From Candidatus Krumholzibacteriota bacterium (GTDB taxonomy: Bacteria > Krumholzibacteriota > Krumholzibacteriia > Krumholzibacteriales > Krumholzibacteriaceae), in assembly GCA_030672805.1 (NCBI GenBank), contig DAOVFR010000034.1, forward strand, positions 1-13,402: a stretch of DNA of 13,402 nt, written 5' to 3'. The translations under genes were made by a program, and so were the position numbers. Of the stretch, positions 9,001-13,402 are shown piece by piece (positions within the stretch are counted from its first letter, which is position 1; each line of letters begins with the position of its first letter). Below the pieces are notes generated by a model. The model did not search any database, was not told the origin of the DNA, and was given only the letters and a program-made list of their open reading frames with translations.

Positions 9001-10198
9001 GCCGTTCGAGGATAGACAGAAGCAGCTTGCAGTACTGTCCATGGCGAAGATCGAAACCGGGGGAGAGGAACGGCTGGCAGCAGCCGCGGGATCTCCCGCC
9101 GGGCCCGATGAATCATCGGAGGTATGGACCCCTCTCACCATTGAAGCAGGGACGGTCGGTGAACATGGAGAAATTACCATACTGTACCTGAACGGCGTGA
9201 TCGATACGGTCAGCTGTGTGAAGCTGTGCTCGATCATGGATGACCTGTCAAACAAGGGGGCGAACAGGCTGGTCATTGACATGTCGAGGGTTGAGTATGT
9301 CAGCAGCAGCGGGTGGGGTGTCTTCGCGTCACGGATCGACGAGATCCGGGCTCATGATGGGGATATCAAGATCTTCGGCATGGATCCGGAGGTGGATAAC
9401 ATCTTTCATCTGCTCGGATTCGATGTGATCATGCGCTCGTTCATCGTTCTCGCCGACGCTATCGACGATTTCAAGACTCAGGCTCCCCGTCCCGCGGACA
9501 GACGGTTTATTAAGAGAGAAAAGACCGAACCCGTTGCCGGGACCCACGGGCTCGTTCAGGAACGTGAGATAGCAACGGGTCTCGACCTCGAGATATCGAG
9601 GGAAGAAGCAACGGGCAAAGCGGTCCGCGTGATCCGGCTCAGGGGCGCGCTCGATGCCTCGACAACGGAAGAGCTGGACGACGTCATGAGGGACGGCATC
9701 GAGGAAAACGCCGCATTCTGTATCGTCGATCTTTCCGGTGTCGTGTACATCAGCAGCAGCGGCTGGGGTGTGATAGTGAAATACATGCAGAAACTCAGCG
9801 GCATGGGCGGTAAGCTTGTCGTTGCAGGGATGAGCCAGACCATCTTCAAGATCTTTCGCGATCTCGGGTTCGAGCCGTTGATACAATATTTCGTTTCAGT
9901 AGACAGGGCACTGCAGTCGGTCTCCGATGCCGTACGGGTTGAGCTGGCGCCGGCGGATGCCGCCCGGACGGTAAAGGATCGAAAGGAATCACAAATGCCC
10001 AGGGTCGAGAAGACGGGCGTCGTGCCGCTCAGGCCGGTAGTGCCGCAAAAGGACGAGGAGAAGGTCATCATTCTAGACCTTGAAAAGAAACGGGATCTCA
10101 AGCAGGATAAAGACAGGCGGTTACGAGAGCTCGGCTGGAAAAGGTACGGGAAGCGGTTGTTCGACCGAAAGAGAGATTCGAATAAGGGGAACGTGTAA
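6056..10198 (+). CDS. Single-chain partner-switch protein: RsbW-type kinase, sensor, HAMP, SpoIIE/RsbU PP2C, transposase-type HTH, 3 STAS
   Basis: This 1380-residue membrane protein's ATG directly abuts the stop of the previous gene, with GAGGA 9 bases upstream. Residues 10-145 form an RsbW-like HATPase: N-box E53/N57 in VDEACTNIIKHAY, D87-S-G89, and GGLGIYLM at 112-119. TM1 is about 169-190, a periplasmic PDC/Cache-like sensor about 191-342, TM2 about 343-365 and HAMP about 366-418, followed by a coiled coil. Residues 440-668 form a PP2C phosphatase with metal ligands in GGDYYD (D463), ADVSGKG (D481), YTDG (D607) and NDD (D659/D660). Residues 671-808 form a double HTH. A Pro/Ala-rich linker (about 820-865) leads to STAS domains at about 868-980, 1027-1140 and 1175-1290 with SSGGWG, SSSGWG and SSSGWG. 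A basic tail ends the chain. Kinase and phosphatase would oppose each other on the STAS serines, with the sensor and HAMP controlling the phosphatase (inferred). No sigma factor is nearby. Domain calls are strong; physiological output is unknown. Confidence 0.93.
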   Translation: MADRLLLDRETFHLDIPADENNLSKVRDFISDICAMAGFSKRETNNTKLAVDEACTNIIKHAYSKTGGDIRIDVQAESGSVEINIFDSGEPFEWSKVKDPDLRKYVEIGKKGGLGIYLMNRLMDRIEYIAGENGNHLFMVKNVAEAAVGRRPVFFPIRRRWTSSLRFKFGLRAAFGLLGMMIFLWAIQYANQTREVEAHRSQAWITMSNFARTIETKSENALIMDDLYHPEYRKITDFILDGMEKLPHVLYACVVNMDGVIVSSNIIEEFYERYEIPREAVELADGGTWRDVQDDKWGLIKEFHFPVNLSSSEQQQVVTLGRVILGVSRDRLESHIIDPRPRTALILAGIYVIGVSLIYLLISVLVKPIQALTDGVRAIGEGSLDDEIQIEGPEEFGAIARAFNDITQKFRAAQKSVVEQERFQKEMQVAQEIQHSLLPSNVPDVSGYDIASLYRAAKEVGGDYYDFVKVNEDTMGVVVADVSGKGVPGSLVMTMIRTALRMEARGNLSAAEVMSRMNDFVTEDMKKGMFVTIFYVILDSKNRVISYSSAGHNPMILFRAETDETFFLNPRGFPVGISLPDNTLFRRSIDVEKVKMKKDDMLVIYTDGVTEAMNEQRDQYGEERLIRVIKRYGRLSPQEFIDHLNEDIKIFTGGYAQNDDITVVSIKERLMADDVLFGIRKRLLDLVEIDGYSVAEACKMMKVSPSTYYRYKRRLSEMGERGLKNKELREEHEIRRVSFEQRKRLLEIIKNNPRFGAKRIANVYNEGRNGKNRLTSSLIYDELKRLRMNTFEKRLDYLRRNRFISDDEYELLFREPARKVRFETAEASGAGPAESPVQPWTTEPAPEMPAAGEVQPLHSFETADSEVRNVEIGFEELDGGIVVLRGKGHIDSSSAGELEGYLDDVFEKEYRKIIVDLRDVSYISSGGWGTFTGRVNELRKSGGDVVLAGMSPEVYDIYELLGFQEIIMYFHGIEDAAGYLNLPFEDRQKQLAVLSMAKIETGGEERLAAAAGSPAGPDESSEVWTPLTIEAGTVGEHGEITILYLNGVIDTVSCVKLCSIMDDLSNKGANRLVIDMSRVEYVSSSGWGVFASRIDEIRAHDGDIKIFGMDPEVDNIFHLLGFDVIMRSFIVLADAIDDFKTQAPRPADRRFIKREKTEPVAGTHGLVQEREIATGLDLEISREEATGKAVRVIRLRGALDASTTEELDDVMRDGIEENAAFCIVDLSGVVYISSSGWGVIVKYMQKLSGMGGKLVVAGMSQTIFKIFRDLGFEPLIQYFVSVDRALQSVSDAVRVELAPADAARTVKDRKESQMPRVEKTGVVPLRPVVPQKDEEKVIILDLEKKRDLKQDKDRRLRELGWKRYGKRLFDRKRDSNKGNV
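8066..8479 (+). other. Transposase-type double HTH module inside the partner-switch protein
   Basis: Residues 671-808 of the 1380-residue protein. The first HTH reads RKRLLDLVEIDGYSVAEACK and continues through a KVSPSTYYRYKRR recognition helix and GERGLKN. The second has QRKRLLEIIKNNPRFGAKRI followed by SSLIYDELKRLRM. This order, spacing and wording match the N-terminal HTH plus winged-helix pair of IS481/IS3-family transposases (compare 'HPGWGxRRIA'). No DDE catalytic domain follows; after about residue 815 comes a Pro/Ala linker and then STAS1. DNA binding is inferred from the family. Confidence 0.75.
8657..9925 (+). other. Three consecutive STAS (anti-sigma antagonist-like) domains
   Basis: Each unit has a first strand, a GxID/GALD turn, an 'IVDL/IDMS' strand, the Y[IV]SS[GS]GWG loop and a closing IxEL/IFxLLGF helix. 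Aligned to SpoIIAA/RsbV, the phosphorylatable serine positions are S925, S1084 and S1234, all retained. The Asp that normally precedes this serine is Ser in all three. Units are joined by 35-45-residue linkers rich in Ala, Pro and Glu. Boundaries are approximate. Confidence 0.85.
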
Positions 10199-10201
10199 GG
10201 T

Positions 10202-10975
10202 ATGAGAAAGCTTGCCGTGATGACGATGAAGGGGGGGACGGGCAAGACGACGACGTCCGTCAATCTCGCACATGGTCTGTCACTCAGCGGCAAGCGTGTA
10301 CTTGTCGTCGACTGCGACCCGCAGCGAAACGTGTCGATCACCTTTGGCGTGGAAAGCGAACTTGGACTTGCCCAGCTGTTGATGACGGGGGATGTCGAGA
10401 TACTCCAGGTACGTGAAAACCTCTTTCTGATCGACTCGGGCGGCAGGAAGCTGGTCGAGGTCGAACTGGTTCTCGGGGGCAAGGAACAACGCGAGAACAG
10501 GCTGTTTGAAGCATTGAAGTATCTCAAGGGCTGCGATTACGTTATATGCGACTGCCCCCCGTCGGTCAACCTGATCAACGTGAATGCGCTAGCGTACTGC
10601 GAGGAAGTGATCATTCCGATAGCCATGGATATTCTCTCGCAGGAAGGCGCCAGGCAGACAATCGGGATTATCGAGGAGATTGAAAGACTGACCCGCAGGC
10701 AACCACTGCAGTATCATATCCTGCCGACCTTTTACGACGCGCGTACAAGGATATCGAAGCAGGTGCTCGATTCCGTCCGCGATGAGTTCGGCGATCGTAT
10801 TTTAAACGGGGTTATCAGGATAAATACCGCCTTGCGGGAAGCTCCCGGATGTAATAAAACGATATTCGAATATGCTCCCCTTTCCAGGGGGGCCTTCGAT
10901 TACTACCGGCTCACCGAGGAGATCCTCGGATCAAGTGAGGATAACAGGGAAAGGATGCTGGCAGACGGTTCATGA
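10202..10975 (+). CDS. ParA/MinD-family ATPase (orphan, no ParB)
   Basis: This 257-residue protein has normal ParA/Soj length and no long N-terminal HTH extension. The deviant Walker A is KGGTGKTT at residues 10-17, with the signature lysine K10. The switch-I region is VDCDPQRN (37-43), and Walker B is VICDCPPS with D117. The PTFYDARTRISKQVL segment and the ALREAPGCNKTIFEYAPLSRGAFDYY C-terminal block are typical of chromosomal ParA proteins. Such ATPases dimerise on ATP, bind DNA nonspecifically and position cargo: chromosomes, chemoreceptor arrays, carboxysomes. It starts 3 bases after the partner-switch gene and precedes the TPR gene. No ParB or parS-like 16-mer is visible, which argues against chromosome segregation and for positioning of a protein complex (inference). 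AAGGGGA lies 11 bases upstream as a possible Shine-Dalgarno. Confidence 0.92.
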   Translation: MRKLAVMTMKGGTGKTTTSVNLAHGLSLSGKRVLVVDCDPQRNVSITFGVESELGLAQLLMTGDVEILQVRENLFLIDSGGRKLVEVELVLGGKEQRENRLFEALKYLKGCDYVICDCPPSVNLINVNALAYCEEVIIPIAMDILSQEGARQTIGIIEEIERLTRRQPLQYHILPTFYDARTRISKQVLDSVRDEFGDRILNGVIRINTALREAPGCNKTIFEYAPLSRGAFDYYRLTEEILGSSEDNRERMLADGS

Positions 10976-11013
10976 GCTTGAATGCACGGTTTTTATGGGA
11001 GGACATTGTATCC

Positions 11014-11018
11014 GGAGG
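11014..11018 (+). promoter_or_regulatory. Strong Shine-Dalgarno GGAGG that sets the TPR-gene start
   Basis: GGAGG lies 8 bases before the in-frame GTG at 11027. The in-frame ATG at 10982 has no comparable site upstream. This favours GTG at 11027 as the start. Confidence 0.6.
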
Positions 11019-11026
11019 CTGAGTCT

Positions 11027-12145
11027 GTGGACAGTTACGAGATGAGAGAAGAGATCGATCGTGGGGGGGTTAAGTATTTCCTCCAGACGAGCTATAGTCC
11101 AAAGAAGAGGTGTATACAGAGCTCGTTCTTTAAAAACGGCACCCTATTCGACACCGGTATCACGAGGATCGATGGGAAACCATCTGCTGATGAGCTCCGG
11201 ACGCTGACCAGGGAGACGCACGGCCGGAATAAGGAGAGGTTCATGTTCCTGATGAACGTGCGCGACAAGGTCAGAACGCTCAGCGATCCGATGCCCCATT
11301 GCAAGCTTGCCCGGGCTCTTTTCAGGCGTAACCTCTTTCACGAGGCGATCGAGGAAGCCCTGCTTGCGGAGGGGAAGGGGGACGTCGATTCACAGCCATA
11401 CATGGTGATAGGCGAATCATACTACAGGCTGGGTGATTACGATGGGGCCTTCAAGGCTATCAGGAAAGGGATCGATCTGAATCCGGACTATCCCGACCTC
11501 CATAACCTGCTTGGCAAGATCTATCTCAAGCAGAACCGGTGCAGCCCTGCCATCGAAAGTTTCGAGAAGGCGAAGGAGCTGAACCTCTACTACGGTGAAC
11601 CGTATCTCAACCTTGCCAAGGCGTACATGCTCAATTCCATCGTGAAGGAAGATTTCGAGCTATCCAGGAACCTTGACGAAACGTTGTTGGCCAACCTGGA
11701 ACGCGCCGTTCAGTTGAACCCGTTCATACAGGGGGAAGCACTCGAGAATGTCCGCCGGCTTATTGGGGAGAAGAAATACTCCGAGGCTCTCGAAATTCTC
11801 GACGGCATCGAACAATACGGCGGAAGTAGCGGGCTCGAGGACATTGTCTTGGAAATGTACCTCTTGCTCATCGGGGGCAAAGATGAAATGCTCGAGGAGG
11901 ATATAGAGCGTCACATGAGCAGCGTCGAAACTATCATCGAGCAGAATCCGACGTTCGCCGACGGATACAACAGTCTCGGCATCCTGCATACTGCAAAATG
12001 CAAGATACTAATGGATAAGGCGGCCGGAGCGTTTCAGAAAGCCCTGGAGATCAACGGGAATTATCGAAAGGCCCAGAAAAACCTGAGGTTAACGGAAAAT
12101 GACAGACAGGGGATTTTTATCCTTTTGAAGGCTCTGTTGGACTGA
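11027..12145 (+). CDS. Soluble TPR protein, probable partner of the ParA
   Basis: The protein has 372 residues from the GTG at 11027, which I chose because GGAGG lies 8 bases upstream. An in-frame ATG at 10982 would add 15 residues but lacks a good ribosome site. There is no signal peptide or TM segment, so it is probably cytoplasmic. The first roughly 85 residues are a domain I do not recognise (KYFLQTSYSPKKRCIQSSFF, then NGTLFDTG). The rest is TPR-like helical repeats: CKLARALFRRNLFHEAIEEA, GESYYRLGDYDGAFKAIRKG with DLNPDYPDL, LGKIYLKQNRCSPAIESFEK, and near the C-terminus NSLGILHTAKC and AFQKALEINGNYRKA. TPRs are protein-binding scaffolds. Its place between ParA and the STAS genes suggests it links the ATPase to the signalling proteins. 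That role is inferred; its partners are unknown. Confidence 0.88.
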   Translation: MDSYEMREEIDRGGVKYFLQTSYSPKKRCIQSSFFKNGTLFDTGITRIDGKPSADELRTLTRETHGRNKERFMFLMNVRDKVRTLSDPMPHCKLARALFRRNLFHEAIEEALLAEGKGDVDSQPYMVIGESYYRLGDYDGAFKAIRKGIDLNPDYPDLHNLLGKIYLKQNRCSPAIESFEKAKELNLYYGEPYLNLAKAYMLNSIVKEDFELSRNLDETLLANLERAVQLNPFIQGEALENVRRLIGEKKYSEALEILDGIEQYGGSSGLEDIVLEMYLLLIGGKDEMLEEDIERHMSSVETIIEQNPTFADGYNSLGILHTAKCKILMDKAAGAFQKALEINGNYRKAQKNLRLTENDRQGIFILLKALLD

Positions 12146-12200
12146 AGTTTGCATTAATTGAAGGAGAGGCAGCCAGGTAAGGATTCTGGATCAGTATAGT

Positions 12201-12569
12201 ATGGACAGATTAATAATAGAAGAGGAGTGGTATGACGATGTTGTCGTGCTGAAGTTGCGCGGCCTTATCGATTCCGGTACTGCTCAGTACCTGGAGGAAA
12301 AATTCAACGATCTGGTATCCGGCGAAAAGGTAAAAATAGTTGTCGATCTGCAAGGCATCGACTACATCAGCTCCGCGGGGTGGGGTATATTCATCGGCGA
12401 GATTAAGGGGATCAGGCATCGGGGTGGTGACATCAAGCTCGCCGGCATGCGCCCGAACGTACAGGAGGTGTTCGAACTCCTCGAGTTCGGAACACTGCTG
12501 AAACCGTACAATTCCCTGGAGGACTCACTGGAGGCCTTTACAGCGAGAAATGATCCGAAACTAAGCTGA
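12201..12569 (+). CDS. Stand-alone STAS anti-sigma-factor-antagonist-like protein (first copy)
   Basis: At 122 residues it is a single STAS domain, close to the usual SpoIIAA/RsbV size. Visible elements are LKLRGLIDSGTAQYLEE, KIVVDLQGIDYISSAGWG and GGDIKLAGM, then a VQEVFELLEF helix. By alignment the phosphorylatable serine is S58, and the preceding Asp of RsbV/SpoIIAA is Ser57. Unphosphorylated proteins of this family bind RsbW-type kinases and free their sigma partner; the obvious kinase here is the N-terminal domain of the 1380-residue protein. The ribosome site is weak (GGA about 10 bases upstream). AAGGAGAGG at about 12161-12169 is too far away to serve this ATG. The preceding 55-base gap shows no convincing promoter. 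Confidence 0.92.
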   Translation: MDRLIIEEEWYDDVVVLKLRGLIDSGTAQYLEEKFNDLVSGEKVKIVVDLQGIDYISSAGWGIFIGEIKGIRHRGGDIKLAGMRPNVQEVFELLEFGTLLKPYNSLEDSLEAFTARNDPKLS

Positions 12570-12600
12570 TCTGTCAGCATGAAAAGGAACGAGGATAACA

Positions 12601-13047
12601 ATGGAAGAGATCAACATTTCCTTTTCCAGGCCTGAGGGTAATCCGGATGTTTCGATTGTATCTGTAAAAGGGTTCGTCGATACGACGACGTCCGTCGAGC
12701 TGGAAGAAAGCCTCAAACGCCTCCTCATGAAGGCGAGATACAATATCGTTGTCGATCTGGGCGGCGTCAATTACATCAGTTCCGCCGGTTGGGGTATATT
12801 CATCAGTGAAATCAAGGAGATCCGGGAGAATGGGGGAGACCTCAAACTGGCTGCCATGATCGGGGATGTATACGAAGTCTTCGAGCTTCTCGAATTCCAG
12901 ACGATTCTGGAAAGTTATGACTCGGTCGAAGAGGCGGTGAGCAGCTTCTGTGGGCTCCAGGTATCCAGCGGCGGCGGATCAGCCGAAAGAACAAACATGG
13001 AGGATGGCGAGGTTCCTTCCACGACCGACACGAAGGTTGAGTCGTAA
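12601..13047 (+). CDS. Stand-alone STAS anti-sigma-factor-antagonist-like protein (second copy)
   Basis: 148 residues. The STAS core (about 5-115) has VSVKGFVDTTTSVELEE, NIVVDLGGVNYISSAGWG, GGDLKLAAM and VYEVFELLEFQ. The candidate phosphoserine is S61. A Ser/Glu-rich tail of about 30 residues (SSGGGSAERTNMEDGEV) is absent from its neighbour. The middle is nearly identical to that neighbour (YISSAGWGIFI, EIK.IR, GGD.KLA, EVFELLEF), which suggests a local tandem duplication. GAGGA lies 5 bases before the ATG, and the gap after the first copy is 31 bases. It probably has the same role as a substrate of the upstream kinase and phosphatase, perhaps tuned differently by its tail (inference). Confidence 0.93.
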   Translation: MEEINISFSRPEGNPDVSIVSVKGFVDTTTSVELEESLKRLLMKARYNIVVDLGGVNYISSAGWGIFISEIKEIRENGGDLKLAAMIGDVYEVFELLEFQTILESYDSVEEAVSSFCGLQVSSGGGSAERTNMEDGEVPSTTDTKVES

Positions 13048-13148
13048 AAATACCCACCCGGTATATCCCTAAAGTTTCATTTAGGTTCCACCGATTCCAA
13101 AAGAGTAGCGATGTCGGTCCGGCACGCGGGCGGTTAGGGTATTCGTCT
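13048..13148 (+). promoter_or_regulatory. Intergenic region with a possible promoter before the response-regulator gene
   Basis: This is the longest gap in the window, about 100 bases and more AT-rich at its left end. TTGAGT at 13037-13042 and GTATAT/TATATC at 13061-13067 are separated by 18-19 bases. They would make a weak sigma70-like promoter if this organism uses that pattern. No terminator hairpin with a T-run is visible, so read-through from the STAS genes is equally possible. Confidence 0.25.
13068..13085. repeat. Short inverted repeat CCTAAA-N6-TTTAGG
   Basis: A perfect 6-base inverted repeat with a 6-base centre, just downstream of the weak promoter-like hexamers. It could be an operator or a small hairpin. 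It is not a terminator, since TTCC rather than a T-run follows. Chance occurrence is possible. Confidence 0.35.
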
Positions 13149-13402
13149 ATGGAACTGGTAAAAAAAGCGTTGTTAATAGATAGTAACCCCGGTGATGCAC
13201 GACGCCTGGAAGAGCTTGTCGCGGCGGTGGACGGGAACGGTTTCTCGCTGGAATGGGTCGAATCATTTTCGCGCGGCATCGAGGCCCTCGACAGGGACGA
13301 ATTCGATGTGATCCTGCTGGACCTGTCACTTCCGGACGGAAACGGCATCCACTCGTTCATTACGCTCAAGACGAGAGTGCCGGAGATTCCGATCATCGTA
13401 CT
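13149..13402 (+). CDS. Response regulator receiver domain (3' end beyond window)
   Basis: 84 complete codons are visible before the right edge. The start reads MELVKKALLIDSNPGDARRL. Residues D11 and D16 sit in an IDSNPGD segment, which replaces the usual adjacent acidic pair. The phosphoacceptor Asp is D58 in VILLDLSLPDGNG, followed by IHSFITLKTR and PEIPIIVL, the beta4 strand of a receiver. These are the CheY-like receiver landmarks. The output domain is off the edge, so it could be a single-domain regulator, a hybrid with PAS/kinase domains or a SpoIIE-type regulator. AGGG about 9 bases upstream may be the ribosome site. Its position after the STAS genes suggests an input to, or branch of, the same pathway (inference). 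Confidence 0.85.
   Translation, partial: MELVKKALLIDSNPGDARRLEELVAAVDGNGFSLEWVESFSRGIEALDRDEFDVILLDLSLPDGNGIHSFITLKTRVPEIPIIV

Noticed and set aside
6056..10198. SpoIIE implying an endospore former
   Set aside because: The PP2C domain is the general RsbU/SpoIIE type with HAMP, not the multi-TM sporulation SpoIIE, and the neighbours indicate a Gram-negative envelope.
9556..10527. 323-codon open frame on the minus strand across the partner-switch and ParA genes
   Set aside because: Low-complexity Ser/Thr/Arg-rich translation spanning two clear + strand genes; a shadow.
10202..12145. Chromosome or plasmid partition locus (parABS)
   Set aside because: No ParB-like gene and no parS-like palindrome is visible; the neighbours are signalling genes.
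13068..13085. Rho-independent terminator after the second STAS gene
   Set aside because: The stem is only 6 AT-rich pairs and no T-run follows.
1..13402. tRNA, rRNA, riboswitch or CRISPR array
   Set aside because: No tRNA-like cloverleaf, rRNA stretch or regularly spaced exact DNA repeats were seen; nearly all bases are coding on the + strand.

Overview
The window is one strand-uniform, gene-dense block: every gene I can support lies on the + strand and the gaps are 0 to about 100 bases. Three traits suggest an uncultured bacterium of, or near, the FCB superphylum (the Krumholzibacteriota, Eisenbacteria, Latescibacterota or Zixibacteria type). They are a large repeat-built surface protein ending in a FlgD-like Ig / type IX-sorting-like domain, a PorV/PorQ-type outer-membrane barrel beside it, and an expanded RsbW/SpoIIE/STAS signalling set. 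Placement is by gene content only. Arg is often coded AGG.

Layout. Bases 1-4154 hold the 3' part of a giant secreted protein. It is open to the left edge, has about nine Ig-like modules of roughly 120-130 residues, and ends in a FlgD/T9SS-like domain. Bases 4163-6055 encode an exported PorV/UPF0164-type barrel fused to about five TPRs. Bases 6056-10198 encode a 1380-residue membrane protein. Its order is RsbW-type kinase, TM, periplasmic sensor, TM, HAMP, SpoIIE/RsbU-type PP2C phosphatase, a double helix-turn-helix of the kind found at the N-terminus of IS481/IS3-type transposases, three STAS domains and a basic tail. Bases 10202-10975 encode an orphan ParA/MinD ATPase, followed by a soluble TPR protein (11027-12145). 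Two tandem stand-alone STAS proteins follow (12201-12569 and 12601-13047). After a gap of about 100 bases with a small inverted repeat, a response-regulator gene starts at 13149 and runs off the right edge.

How the genes may work together (inference). The kinase, the opposing phosphatase and three STAS substrates of a partner-switching circuit sit in one membrane-anchored chain with a built-in DNA-binding-type module. Two more STAS proteins are available in trans. An envelope signal read by the periplasmic sensor, perhaps connected to the adjacent barrel/TPR and surface protein, would set the phosphorylation state of the STAS serines. The ParA and TPR proteins could position or scaffold the assembly. 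No sigma factor, ParB or parS is visible, so the output is unknown. The one-chain partner switch with the transposase-type HTH is the most interesting object here.
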